From Verrucomicrobiota bacterium (GTDB taxonomy: Bacteria; Verrucomicrobiota; Verrucomicrobiia; Verrucomicrobiales; Verrucomicrobiaceae), in assembly GCA_025360015.1 (NCBI GenBank), contig JANYCZ010000038.1, positions 1 through 52,984 on the forward strand: a stretch of DNA of 52,984 nucleotides, written 5' to 3'. Below, piece by piece: positions 16,439 to 24,795 of this stretch. Positions within the stretch are counted from its first letter, which is position 1. Each line of letters starts with the position of its first letter. The position numbers were made by a program, and so were the translations under genes. The notes under the pieces are model-generated. The model was not told the DNA's origin and searched no databases. It saw nothing but the letters and a program-made list of their open reading frames with translations.

Positions 16439-17596
16439 ATGCCCAATCCTAAAAATAATGGCAAAAGTTCAACCTCCAGCAAAAAATCCATTGTTAACAA
16501 TGCCGTGGAGTCAAAAAATCGGGTTACTAGCGACTTCCCGAAACACACCTTCGAACAAGCGTTGAGGGTGCCGAAAGCGCTTGAAGAAGCCAACGGAGGA
16601 AGGCCACTTCCCCCTCTAGATTTGGCAGTAGCATTAGGAGTAAGCCCAGGCAGCTCAGACTTTCGAGTGCTTCTTTCGTCTTCGATTAAATATGGACTAA
16701 CCTCAGGAAGCTTCAATTCTGATCGTGTCAAAATGGAGGCGCTAGGAATAAGGATCTCCTCACCTGTTTCACAAGAAGATGAGAATGCAGCCAGATTAGA
16801 CGGCGCATTTACCCCTCAAACATTCAGGCGAATATATGACTACTACAGAGGAAAAAAACTGCCCGAACAAACATTTTTCGAAAATACTGTGACTAGGGAG
16901 ATGGGGGTTCCTAAAGAACACAGTGCCGCCTGTGTTAGCGTATTCACCGCAAATGCGGAATACCTTGGGCTCATAAAATTTTTGAAAAATGGGAGGTGGC
17001 TCGGAGACAGTGACACAACAGATCGGGGTTCGAAGCCTGCCGAAAATGAATCGAGTTCAGATGAATCTACTTCGGATGAGACCGTTCGTTCTGAGGACGT
17101 CGCAAAGCGTCTTGTTGGAGTGACAGAAAAGATCGAAGAACAGGCCACCATTGCCGCCCAAGGGAATGATAAGGTTTTCATCAGCCATGGAAAGAACCGA
17201 GAAATTGTTAATCAGCTGAAAGAGCTCCTCTCTTTTGGACGCCTCGTGCCGGTGGTATCTGTCGAAAAAAATACAACGTCGATTCCGGTACCTGAAAAGG
17301 TAATGCAAGATATGCGGGCTTGTGGCGCAGCAGTCATCCACGTCATGAGTGAGGGAGATGTACTAACCCCGGACGGGAAGACCGTCCCTCGTCTAAATGA
17401 GAATGTGCTCATTGAGATTGGCGCTGCTATTGCACTTTATGGCAAAAAGTTTGTTCTGCTTGTGCAAAAGGGCGTGTCTTTGCCTTCCAATTTACAAGGC
17501 CTTTATCGATGCGAGTACGAAGGCGATAAGCTTGACTACGAGGCAACAATGAAACTGTTAAAGACATTCAATGAGATTCGTGAAAACGCATTCTGA
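16439..17596 (+). CDS. TIR-domain protein (CAP12/Pycsar-TIR-like nucleotide-binding family), probable defence effector
   Basis: 385 residues. The C-terminal 135 residues (about 245-380) are a TIR-like domain of the PF10137 type. It opens with DKVFISHGKNREIVNQLKEL, ends the Rossmann-like core with NENVLIEIGAAIALYGKKFV, and has E326 at the position of the NADase glutamate of this family. A Ser/Asp/Glu-rich linker (195-220) precedes it. The N-terminal part (35-185) looks like two winged-helix-type repeats (PPLDLAVALGVSPGSSDFRV and VTREMGVPKEHSAACVSVF), perhaps for sensing. Proteins with this domain typically degrade NAD+ upon phage infection. The gene is clearly AT-richer than the surroundings, suggesting recent transfer. 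No cyclase or other sensor partner is adjacent. Confidence 0.75.
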   Translation: MPNPKNNGKSSTSSKKSIVNNAVESKNRVTSDFPKHTFEQALRVPKALEEANGGRPLPPLDLAVALGVSPGSSDFRVLLSSSIKYGLTSGSFNSDRVKMEALGIRISSPVSQEDENAARLDGAFTPQTFRRIYDYYRGKKLPEQTFFENTVTREMGVPKEHSAACVSVFTANAEYLGLIKFLKNGRWLGDSDTTDRGSKPAENESSSDESTSDETVRSEDVAKRLVGVTEKIEEQATIAAQGNDKVFISHGKNREIVNQLKELLSFGRLVPVVSVEKNTTSIPVPEKVMQDMRACGAAVIHVMSEGDVLTPDGKTVPRLNENVLIEIGAAIALYGKKFVLLVQKGVSLPSNLQGLYRCEYEGDKLDYEATMKLLKTFNEIRENAF

Positions 17597-17997
17597 ATTG
17601 AGCAGTTGGACGACAAAATAATGTCTGGCATGAATGGCATTCAGTTGAGTGCATTGTTCGTGAGTCTTGGAGCTGGCCGGACGCTCTGAGCGAGGCGGGA
17701 CTTGTTGCAGACGCTACTGGTGAACGCAGCGTGCGGCGAATGCTCTGGATTTGTTTCCCGGTCGTGTGGTACATGACCCAGGGTCACCTCGCCGAGGCTC
17801 GGCTGACCCTGGGCTGAATCCGCAGCCCTTTCAGGGCTGGTGTGTGGCGGCACGAAGTGACGAAAGAGAGGGTTATCTTCGCAAGAAAACGCCGGGTTCC
17901 TGACATCATGAACCCACGCAGAGCTGCCTTAAACGACTGCCATTCTTGCCTGGCATCTTAATCGCCATCTTCTACATGAAAAAGCCAGGGCAGTAAT
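17597..17997. repeat. Intergenic region with palindromic ACCCAGGGT/ACCCTGGGT element
   Basis: No gene seen. An inverted repeat pairs GACCCAGGGTCA (17775-17786) with TGACCCTGGGCT (17803-17814). A second hairpin, CAGCCCTTTCAGGGCTG, follows at about 17823-17839. It looks like an intergenic palindromic element and may also end transcription of the converging genes. Confidence 0.6.
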
Positions 17998-18882
17998 TCA
18001 ACGTTCCGTGAATTTTTGGAATATGTTGGTCGCGTCGGCACGACGCTCAGCACTAGCCTTTGGGCCGGCTTCCATACCGACCACTCGGAGTTGGAACTGG
18101 GTGCAGGTTGGACTCGTCAACGAGCAGTCGATGAAGTTACATTCTTGCTTTTCGTCTCGACTGACTTGAAACGGAAAGCAATCGTGGGCTCGCGCATGAC
18201 GCTTGGCGATCAGTCGACATTCCTTGTGGTGACTAAAATTCGTGAGTTGGTAGTAGCCAGGCATTCGTGAAATGCCAGGCGGAACAAAGTGCCTTCCAGC
18301 TTCCCGAAATGCATTGAGTAGATCATTAAAGGCGGCAACTGCCTTAGAGCCCTGATAGGACACTTGTCGAAAATCTGGATAATCTGGGGAAACGTTGACC
18401 TCGACTGTGAGTCGAACTCCAGTTCCTTTCTCCGCAAATGTGTCCCAGAGTTCGTCGCAGGTGTCTTCGGGAGACGAAACGAACGACTTGTAGAACAAGT
18501 CGTCCATCAAGTCGTTGTGCTCGCCATCCACGGTTCCATCTGAATTCTTGCGCCAGTAACCGTCGAGTCCAAGATCTTGGCAAAGCGGGATGAACTCGCC
18601 TTCAGAACTCAATTTCTTGGTGGAGAAAAATCGCAAATTGCCTGTCTCCATTACCTTCTGAAAGGCATAGTAAGGTATGTAGTTGTAATAATGTCCTGAT
18701 CCGAGCGGCGGAAACACTAAGTCGAAGAACCTCTTTGACAGATTCTCTCCGCGCTGATCCAGCGCAGGGATAATGCATTTTTCTAAAACGGTGAAATCTA
18801 GCGGCGATGTGCTGAGATTGATCGAGTGACGCTGCATCACTTGGTTGAAGGTATTGGAGGCTTGTTCGACAAAGGTACTCAT
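17998..18882 (-). CDS. DUF2971-like protein
   Basis: 294 residues. It follows the DUF2971 pattern from memory: an N-terminal YYAFQKVMETGNLRFFSTKK-type segment (house-keeping of a few selected residues after an expected conflict), a central acidic region with KSFVSSPEDTCDELWDTFAE and KGTGVRLTVEV, and a C-terminal KECRLIAK motif in place of the usual E-W-R. The biochemical function of this family is unknown, but members cluster with restriction and toxin genes. AT-rich codon use matches the TIR and RES genes on either side, so the three probably arrived together. It shares no operon spacing with the RES gene (146 bp gap). Start ATG at 18882. Confidence 0.55.
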   Translation of the reverse strand: MSTFVEQASNTFNQVMQRHSINLSTSPLDFTVLEKCIIPALDQRGENLSKRFFDLVFPPLGSGHYYNYIPYYAFQKVMETGNLRFFSTKKLSSEGEFIPLCQDLGLDGYWRKNSDGTVDGEHNDLMDDLFYKSFVSSPEDTCDELWDTFAEKGTGVRLTVEVNVSPDYPDFRQVSYQGSKAVAAFNDLLNAFREAGRHFVPPGISRMPGYYQLTNFSHHKECRLIAKRHARAHDCFPFQVSRDEKQECNFIDCSLTSPTCTQFQLRVVGMEAGPKASAERRADATNIFQKFTER

Positions 18883-19028
18883 TATAGTCTATTTAGTCGG
18901 TTCGATTGATTTTTATGAAACTGTCTCACGGTCTAATGATTCGGAGGAGTTGAGCCACAAATAGTGGCTGTGCGTTGATCTTCTATTTGCACGCCACGAT
19001 GGAATGGGTGTGGCTGCTGCAGCTGCTG

Positions 19029-20240
19029 TCATGGCGGGGCTTGGGAAAACTCGACTGTAAGCCCTGTAAGCTGTAGATTTGATCTTGCTTGCGTATTGTC
19101 CCAGAAAAAAACGTAGCAAGGGGTGCCGTCGTGCGAAGACGGAAATTTTATACCGTCCAGCTTGGACCATTCACCGTCTGTTTTTGCTCCGTAGAAGCGG
19201 AAGTATTCGCAGAGAACCTGTGTCGGTACGTAGTCCAGCGGTTTTCGCTGATTCTGAATCGGTGCAGAGAGATCACGGATAAAGTCGCTGAAGAATTCGG
19301 CGATATGGTAGTCGTCGATCCAGTCCGGATCGAATTTGCCGGCTGGATAATTCAGGTTGGTAAAATCCAAGACTGTGAGTTCTGTTAGTGTGCAGAGCTT
19401 CCCGGTGTGGAGAACTTTCCCATCGCATTCAGGAGAAGTGAACCAACCAACTTCGAGAGCCGAGACAATTGGAGTGTCGCCTGCGTAAAACATGACGATC
19501 CCTGGCGGACTAAACCGGTTGGAGCCGACCGAATCCGTTGCTGGCGGGGGGCCAATCTCCGTTATGTCGGAGACTGTAGTATTCGGTGGAGCGATCCGAC
19601 AGCGATAAAAAGTCGTGCCTGCGGGTAGAGTCCGCACGGCCCGCAGCCGTTGGATTCCCTGAGGGACGTTATGGCGCAGGAAGTCATTGGGCGAAATCTC
19701 AGTGTGATCGAATTCGTCTCGAGCTTCGGCCTCGTGTTCTCCAAAAAAGAACCTGCTTCTGTGCTTCACGGTCTGGAAAAACGCCTCCCAGCCGTATTGC
19801 CACTGTTCCACTGGCTGCGGCATGTTGTGATCCCAGTCACAAAACAGGCTAGAGATGTTGAGATTTTCTTCCAGAGCAGTAAAAAATTCATCTCCAACTG
19901 CATGCAGTGTATGAGCCTCCAATATCTCTGTAGGCTCATAGGTTTTCCCAAGGTATCCTCCCTCTGCGGTGCAGTAGGATAGTTCGTTCACGGCTTCGTT
20001 TTTGTTGCTCAAACAGCGACTCTTGATGATTGCCTGAATTTCGAGAGCCGGGGCGGTTTCTCGATCTTCACCGCCGCAGAAGCTACAATCATTTTGCTCC
20101 TTGTCTAAGGAGCGCCCGAACGCCTTCCTTAAACCAAGATCGATCAGGCATTCGAGGCACACCCGCTCGCCCTCGCCAAAATCATTCATGAAGGGATCAG
20201 GTTCGTAGTCCATTTTGGTTGGGCCTAATGCTCCACGCAT
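19029..20240 (-). CDS. RES-domain toxin with zinc-ribbon/HEPN-RES-type N-terminal domain
   Basis: 403 residues. The N-terminus carries two CxxC pairs, VCLECLIDLGL (C28/C31) and CSFCGG (C52/C55), the pattern of the HEPN/RES N-terminal domain family. The C-terminal half (about 200-400) is a RES domain: TTFYRCRIAPP (R213), RFSPPGIVMFYAG (Y252), SALEVG (E263) and DYVPTQVLCEYFR. RES domains are ADP-ribosyltransferase-fold enzymes that deplete NAD+ or modify metabolic enzymes. The usual Xre/DUF2384 antitoxin gene is absent, which is common for this longer architecture; it may be a stand-alone abortive-infection protein. ATG at 20213 is an alternative start. AT-rich relative to flanking core genes. 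Confidence 0.8.
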   Translation of the reverse strand: MRGALGPTKMDYEPDPFMNDFGEGERVCLECLIDLGLRKAFGRSLDKEQNDCSFCGGEDRETAPALEIQAIIKSRCLSNKNEAVNELSYCTAEGGYLGKTYEPTEILEAHTLHAVGDEFFTALEENLNISSLFCDWDHNMPQPVEQWQYGWEAFFQTVKHRSRFFFGEHEAEARDEFDHTEISPNDFLRHNVPQGIQRLRAVRTLPAGTTFYRCRIAPPNTTVSDITEIGPPPATDSVGSNRFSPPGIVMFYAGDTPIVSALEVGWFTSPECDGKVLHTGKLCTLTELTVLDFTNLNYPAGKFDPDWIDDYHIAEFFSDFIRDLSAPIQNQRKPLDYVPTQVLCEYFRFYGAKTDGEWSKLDGIKFPSSHDGTPCYVFFWDNTQARSNLQLTGLTVEFSQAPP

Positions 20241-20279
20241 CCAGTCACGCGCCGCACCTCGCGTACAGCGACGGTCAAA

Positions 20280-20723
20280 TCAGCGATGCCGAGCTGACGA
20301 TGAGACTGGGACATGGGCTTGATAGAACTGGTTTTCCGGCAGGGGTGGGCGCATGAGATAAAAGGGCGAGGAGGAGAGAAGCTTCTGATGCGTCTCGGGA
20401 TCGCTCAGCATCTGCAAAACCAAGGGCAGACCGCCAGTGTCGAAAATCTCGGCCCATTGCACCATCGCCCAGTGGAGGTCGGGGCGCTCTGCGTGCCTGA
20501 CGAGCAACTCTTTGTTTCGGGCTACGGCGGCAGGATAGTAGCCGGGGTGTTTTTGCAGATCGGCAGCGATTGCGGTGGCGGTGGCTGATTCTTGAAGGCG
20601 GAGGGCCTGGACTTGGGCCTCGTATCGCGCCCGACGCTGCTGGAGGCTGTCGTCGCTGGCGGGGCTTTCTGCGAAGGCAGGAGCCGTGCTGGGATGGTCA
20701 GTGATGGGCAGCGCAGAAACCAT
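20280..20723 (-). CDS. Hypothetical helical protein
   Basis: 147 residues. I do not recognise a family. The central part (SLQQRRARYEAQVQALRLQE and onward) is helical and charged, followed by a region with RPDLHWAMVQWAEIF and QMLSDPETHQKLLSSSPFYL. No signal peptide or membrane segment. It starts 33 bp from the tRNA-Cys 3' end and runs in the same direction. It could be an island gene or a lineage-specific core gene. Confidence 0.5.
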   Translation of the reverse strand: MVSALPITDHPSTAPAFAESPASDDSLQQRRARYEAQVQALRLQESATATAIAADLQKHPGYYPAAVARNKELLVRHAERPDLHWAMVQWAEIFDTGGLPLVLQMLSDPETHQKLLSSSPFYLMRPPLPENQFYQAHVPVSSSARHR

Positions 20724-20755
20724 GAGCTGAGTTTAGCCTAACTTTAAAAGGCTTG

Positions 20756-20830
20756 TGGAGGCGAGGGCGGGAATTGAACCCGCGCATACCGGTTTTGCAG
20801 ACCAGTGCATTACCACTTTGCTACCTCGCC
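20756..20830 (-). tRNA. tRNA-Cys (anticodon GCA)
   Basis: On the minus strand, acceptor GGCGAGG pairs with CCTCGCC. The anticodon loop is CTGCAAA on stem CTGGT/ACCGG, giving anticodon GCA. The T arm is GCGGG-TTCAATT-CCCGC. The 3' end reads T-CCA, so CCA is encoded. This tRNA sits at the boundary between the AT-rich defence cluster and queG, a typical island insertion site, but I found no second copy of its 3' end in the window. Confidence 0.95.
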
Positions 20831-21076
20831 GTTCTCGATGTCGAGAGCCGGGGACGGTAGGGGGCGGCGGCGCGTTGTCAAGGTGAAGGGCGAATGGGGG
20901 GCGGAAGCGGATGGCTGGATGCTGGATACTTGATGCTAGGTTCCAGAAGGGGAGCGGCTGGGGGCCGGAGGGGTCGATGCTGGATTTCGGATGGGGCAGG
21001 AATACCCCGATTACGCATGTCGTTTCTCGCACGAAGATCATGGGCTTCGACGGCGGCTGGCTGAGGACAGCCAGCC
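20831..21076. repeat. Intergenic repeats: GGATGCT-type heptads and TCCTCAGCCC element
   Basis: Positions 20911-20940 (GGCTGGATGCTGGATACTTG) form a heptad-like repeat also present at 38484-38516. Positions 21031-21085 carry, inverted, the 50-60 bp element also found at 28125-28178 and 32082-32133 (core GGCTGTCCTCAGCCCGCC). No gene seen. Confidence 0.7.
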
Positions 21077-22450
21077 CTACCGGCGCTGGGCAGGCGCGTG
21101 GCGCGAGTGGATTTCGGCGATGGCCCACTGCGCATGCTCCGCAATCAACGGGTTCTCATCTCCCGCCGCTGCCTCCAGCGCGGGCAGGTCGGCGGGGGTC
21201 CCGGTGTTGCCGAGGGCGACGCAGACGTTGCGGAGGAAGGCGGGGCGTTTGATGCGCTTGATGGGGGATTTGGCGAAGAGGGCGCGGAAGGTGTCGTCGG
21301 TGAGGGAGAGGAAGTCGCGGAGGGTGTGCTGGAAGATGGTGGCGCGGGCCTGGAAGGTGGCCTCATGGGAGGCCTGGGCGTGGCGGTTCCAGGGGCAGGC
21401 GTCGAGGCAGGAATCGCAGCCGTAGATGCGGTCGCCGATGGCGTGGCGGAACTCCAGCGGGATGCTGCCTTTGCTTTCGATGGTGAGGTAGGAGATGCAG
21501 CGGCGGGCGTCCAGCCGGCGCGGCGCGGTGATGGCCTGGGTGGGGCAGGCGACGATGCAGCGGGTGCAGGTGCCGCAGCGGTCCGGGCCGGGGGCATCGG
21601 CAGGGAGATCGAGCGTGGTGAGGATGTCGGCCAGGAAGAACCAAGTGCCCAGGTGGCGGTGGATCTGCATGGTGCTCTTCCCCCCCCAGCCGAGCCCCGC
21701 TTCGCTCGCAAAATCCCGCTCCAGCACCGGCCCCGTATCCACATAAGGCCGCTGCGTGCCGCCGTGGGCGGCGAGGAAGTCACTCAGCGCGCGGAGCTTT
21801 TTCTCGATGAGGTCGTGGTAGTCGTTGTTCCAGGCATAGCGCGCGATGCGGTAGGCCGGAGGGGAAGCTGATGGTGGTTGACCGTTGTTGACGGTGGTTG
21901 ACGGTGGTTTTTCGGACTCAGAAGAGCCTTCTTGCGCCTCTTTGCGGCCACCCGGTTCGGAAATTCTCGGGGCAGAGTCATTCCTTTGCCCCTCCATTCC
22001 TTTGCCAAGTTCGGAGGATGGACCGGAATCCGCTTTTGATTCTTTTTGCGGCTCTTTGTGGCTGCTCGATTCGGAGGTTTTCAGGACGGAAGAATCGGCA
22101 CCCCCTTTTGCTCCCTCTTGCGCCTCTTTGCGGCCATCCCCTTCCGTAGAGGAGGAGACGGAGGAGGAAGAGGAGGAGGAAAATTGGCCGGAGGGATAGG
22201 CGGTGCCGCCTTGGTAGTAGTTCAGCGCGAGGACAATGACGCTTTTGGCACCAGGGAGGACCAGCGTAGGATCCGTGCGGCGCTCGGGGTTGCGGGCCAG
22301 CCAGGCCATGTCCCCATGCTTGCCCTCGGCGATCCACTGCTCAAACAACGCCCGATGCGCCGCCGGCTGGGCCGGGGCGATGCGGCAGTCATCGAACCCC
22401 AGCGCGCGCGCCTGGGCGATGAGGGCGGACTTGAGCTCTGCGGGGGACAT
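21077..22450 (-). CDS. queG: Epoxyqueuosine reductase QueG with a 116-residue repeat-derived insertion
   Basis: About 457 residues from ATG at 22450; an in-frame upstream extension to 22519 consists of repeat sequence and is unlikely to be translated. The core is QueG: PGAKSVIVLALNYYQGG near the start, VDTGPVLERDFASEAGLGWG, two 4Fe-4S motifs (CGTCTRCIVACP and GCDSCLDACPWN) and a C-terminal HEAT-like end (EHAQWAIAEI). QueG uses cobalamin and Fe-S clusters to reduce epoxyqueuosine to queuosine in tRNA. Between YYQGG and PPAYRIARYAWNNDYH lie 116 extra residues of Ser/Gly/Lys/Glu-rich sequence encoded at about 21857-22204. These contain GRKEAQEG twice and STTVNNG, which come from intergenic repeat families. 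The insertion keeps the frame and sits in a loop before the conserved RYAWNNDYH, so the enzyme may still work. Confidence 0.9.
   Translation of the reverse strand: MSPAELKSALIAQARALGFDDCRIAPAQPAAHRALFEQWIAEGKHGDMAWLARNPERRTDPTLVLPGAKSVIVLALNYYQGGTAYPSGQFSSSSSSSVSSSTEGDGRKEAQEGAKGGADSSVLKTSESSSHKEPQKESKADSGPSSELGKGMEGQRNDSAPRISEPGGRKEAQEGSSESEKPPSTTVNNGQPPSASPPAYRIARYAWNNDYHDLIEKKLRALSDFLAAHGGTQRPYVDTGPVLERDFASEAGLGWGGKSTMQIHRHLGTWFFLADILTTLDLPADAPGPDRCGTCTRCIVACPTQAITAPRRLDARRCISYLTIESKGSIPLEFRHAIGDRIYGCDSCLDACPWNRHAQASHEATFQARATIFQHTLRDFLSLTDDTFRALFAKSPIKRIKRPAFLRNVCVALGNTGTPADLPALEAAAGDENPLIAEHAQWAIAEIHSRHAPAQRR
21857..22204 (-). repeat. In-frame intergenic-repeat insertion inside queG
   Basis: CTTGCGCCTCTTTGCGGCCA occurs at about 21931 and 22117, with a diverged copy near 22040. 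The same motif recurs in the tandem array at 45.48-46.02 kb. The segment at 21871-21910 is the GGTTGACGGTGGTTGACGG type also seen upstream of queG, upstream of the type III PKS cluster hydroxylase and at the window's right end. The whole block has no stop in the queG frame. Confidence 0.8.
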
Positions 22451-22667
22451 GGGATGGGAAGTTGACAGTGGTTGACAGGGATTGGGAAGAAGCGAGGCGC
22501 CGGGGAGATGGAGGCGCAAGGAAGCCCTGATTTTACACCGCAGAGCTGGGAACGCCGCAGAGATTTAATAGCGGACTCGCTGACCTGCCTGAGTCCCGTT
22601 CGCATGACCTCCCTCCTCCGCCTCTTCTGGAAACCACCGTCAACAACCGTCAACTTCCCCCTCCCCC
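22451..22667. repeat. Intergenic repeats between queG and the dynamin-like gene
   Basis: GTTGACAGTGGTTGACAGGG lies at 22461-22480 and the inverted form (CACCGTCAACAACCGTCAAC) at 22635-22655. Positions 22530-22567 (ACACCGCAGAG, then GGGAACGCCGCAGAGATTT) are an inverted copy of 46021-46061. No gene seen. Confidence 0.7.
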
Positions 22668-24431
22668 CTACTTCCCTCCCGCCGGCACCAGCACTTTGAT
22701 CTGCTGATCGAGCACGCTGAACGAATCCGCCAGCTGCCGCAGGCGCTCCACCTGCGTGGACTGCTCCTGCTCCACCTGCGCGGCGGTGGCCTGGGCGGGA
22801 TTGAGGGTGTCGAGAAATTTGGTGAAGCCGTGCGTGACGTCTTCGGTCACCTGCTTGGAAAGCATCACGCGCAGCGTGACGGAGGATTCCTCCAGCTTGT
22901 CCAGAATGGCATTCCGCGCATTGGCCAGCCGGATCTGCGTCAGCAGGTACACCACGGCCAGCAGCAGCACCCCCGCGCCCAGGGCGATGGCGGCGCTGAC
23001 GAGGTCATCCAGCCAGCCGCAGAGCCCGGTGGCAATGAGGACTGGCACGATGAGCCGCGGCAGCCAGCGCGCGGTCACGCGCGCGCTTTCCAGCCCCGGC
23101 TCGATGTCTTCATCCAGTTTCAGCCCGATGACAAAGCGCCGCAGGGAGGAGTCCACATGCGTGCCAAAGCGCCGGCGCAGCTCGCTCTCTTCCTCGCCGT
23201 AATCATGCGAGGGCAGGACGACATCGGTCGGGAACAAAATGCCACGACCCTGCGCGTAGAGGAAGCGCTCAAACTGATGCACGTCCTCCTCCAGCACCAG
23301 GCTCACCTGCCGCCAGCGGTCGCCGGTGCGGTGCTGCAGCTCCTGAAACAGGCGGTGGTCCAGGCTCTGCGGGCGTGCGGCGGTTTCGTCCTCATCCTCG
23401 GCACCTTTGCGCTGAAAGGCCTTCCGCGTGGTCAGCGCGTCACTGGCCAGCCCGGCCACGCGCATGACGGACTCATGGTAGTCGCGCTCGGTGGCGTCCA
23501 GCGCGGGGAGGATCTTCTTCAGCGTGCGGTCCACCTGCAGCTCGCGCTCGGTCTGCAGCTCCTGGAGCACGGACATCTTGCGCTTGGCCAGCTGCATGCC
23601 CGCCACGTAGCGCTCGCGCATGCCATCCAGAATCTGCCGCGCCAGCCGCATGGTGCTCGCCAGCTTGTTCAACCGCGCCGCATTGTGCCGCACGATACTG
23701 GAGATGTGCGCCTCCAGCGCGTGAAAGCCGCTGTCCTGCAGCAGCCTCTCGCGCTCGATCCCCGCATTCCGTGCGAGGAAAGCCTTCTTCGCCGAAACAG
23801 CAAACAGCGGAAAATCCCGCCCAAAGCGCTGCCGCGTGAGCTGGCCCATGTAGTCGGTGATGACCTGGATCTCCTCCGGGCTGCGCAGATCGCTCTGCTG
23901 CAGCACGAAGATGACGTGCCGCATCCACTCGCGGTGCACCTTTTCCAGAAACTGCCACGCCGAGGCACCCCAGGGATTCATGGCCGAGAAGACAAAGATC
24001 ACCAGATCCGCGATGGGTACAAAGCGCTCCGTGATGAGCTGGTGCTCATTCTCCACCGAATTCGTTCCCGGTGTGTCCACGATGTGGAAGTCGCGCAGGA
24101 AATCCACCGGCGCATACACCTCATCCAGCGTCGGCGTCACGGGCACCACGCTGTGCTCCTCGCCATGGCGGAAGAAGAGGATCTTCCCCGTGGTGGGCAC
24201 CACGCCCGTGCTGGAGAAATCCTGGCCAAAGAGCGCATTGAGAAAGGTGGACTTCCCCACGTTCACCTCCCCCACCACCACGAAGACAAAGGGTTCCTTC
24301 AGGCTGGCGATGAGATTGTCCAAAATGGCGGCAGACTCCGCATCGCCCCCGGATTCACGCAGCGCCGCCGCCAGAGCCAGCAGGTCCGTGCCGATGCGTG
24401 AACGCAGTTCGAAATAGTCGTCGCCAATCAT
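22668..24431 (-). CDS. Dynamin-like GTPase
   Basis: About 587 residues from ATG at 24431. Longer in-frame readings to 24707 run through an inverted repeat and are not convincing. A GTPase domain at the N-terminus has the P-loop GEVNVGKSTFLNAL (about 54-61 from this start), switch residues STGVVPTTGK, and DTPGTNS as G3. This is followed by long helical stretches (about 240-330), a further helical region, and two adjacent membrane helices (about 445-490; VLIATGLCGWLDDLVSAAIA and GAGVLLLAVVYLLTQI), then a C-terminal helix. This is the arrangement of bacterial dynamin-like proteins, which bind and remodel the inner membrane and are linked to membrane repair and phage tolerance. It has no close operon partner. 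Confidence 0.85.
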   Translation of the reverse strand: MIGDDYFELRSRIGTDLLALAAALRESGGDAESAAILDNLIASLKEPFVFVVVGEVNVGKSTFLNALFGQDFSSTGVVPTTGKILFFRHGEEHSVVPVTPTLDEVYAPVDFLRDFHIVDTPGTNSVENEHQLITERFVPIADLVIFVFSAMNPWGASAWQFLEKVHREWMRHVIFVLQQSDLRSPEEIQVITDYMGQLTRQRFGRDFPLFAVSAKKAFLARNAGIERERLLQDSGFHALEAHISSIVRHNAARLNKLASTMRLARQILDGMRERYVAGMQLAKRKMSVLQELQTERELQVDRTLKKILPALDATERDYHESVMRVAGLASDALTTRKAFQRKGAEDEDETAARPQSLDHRLFQELQHRTGDRWRQVSLVLEEDVHQFERFLYAQGRGILFPTDVVLPSHDYGEEESELRRRFGTHVDSSLRRFVIGLKLDEDIEPGLESARVTARWLPRLIVPVLIATGLCGWLDDLVSAAIALGAGVLLLAVVYLLTQIRLANARNAILDKLEESSVTLRVMLSKQVTEDVTHGFTKFLDTLNPAQATAAQVEQEQSTQVERLRQLADSFSVLDQQIKVLVPAGGK

Positions 24432-24795
24432 GAGTGGGGGGGAGCGTGCAAAGTGTCGCGTGCCATCCGCACCGCAACCTTGCAGCACAGTTTCCTTTCT
24501 TCGCTGCGCGCTGCGGCAGCGCGTGCTGCGAATTTGCGCAAAAAGAGCGGGGCATACGCATGCGCTTTGCCTCGTGGAGTGCGGTGCAGAGATGCAAGGC
24601 GCAAGCCTGCATCGGCAGCACCGCTTTCGCGAGGTGGAGAATGCCCTTCGGCCATACGGGGCCGTCCTGCCTGCGAAAGCGGTGCTGCGCCGAGGCTTGC
24701 ACCGCACTCCAAGACGCTGTCGCGCTCGCGTGAGTTCTGCCGCCTTCGTCAGCCGGACGCAGGTTTTGCGGGCCTGATCTCTCCCTTCAGCCGCG
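24432..24795. repeat. Intergenic region with a large imperfect inverted repeat
   Basis: The left arm (24574-24630: TGGAGTGCGGTGCA, then CAGCACCGCTTTCGC) is mirrored by the right arm (24672-24712: GCGAAAGCGGTGCTG, then TGCACCGCACTCCA). The whole could fold into a hairpin of about 140 bp. The remaining sequence shows no gene with coding-like character. Confidence 0.7.

Noticed and set aside
15166..16731. A 521-codon open frame on the minus strand
   Set aside because: It is antisense to the bicupin gene and crosses the intergenic repeat; no family features.
20756..20830. Attachment site duplication of tRNA-Cys
   Set aside because: I found no second copy of the tRNA 3' end in the window, so no island boundary can be set.
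22830..24401. A 523-codon open frame on the plus strand
   Set aside because: It is antisense to the dynamin-like GTPase and has a His/Arg/Gln-rich shadow composition.
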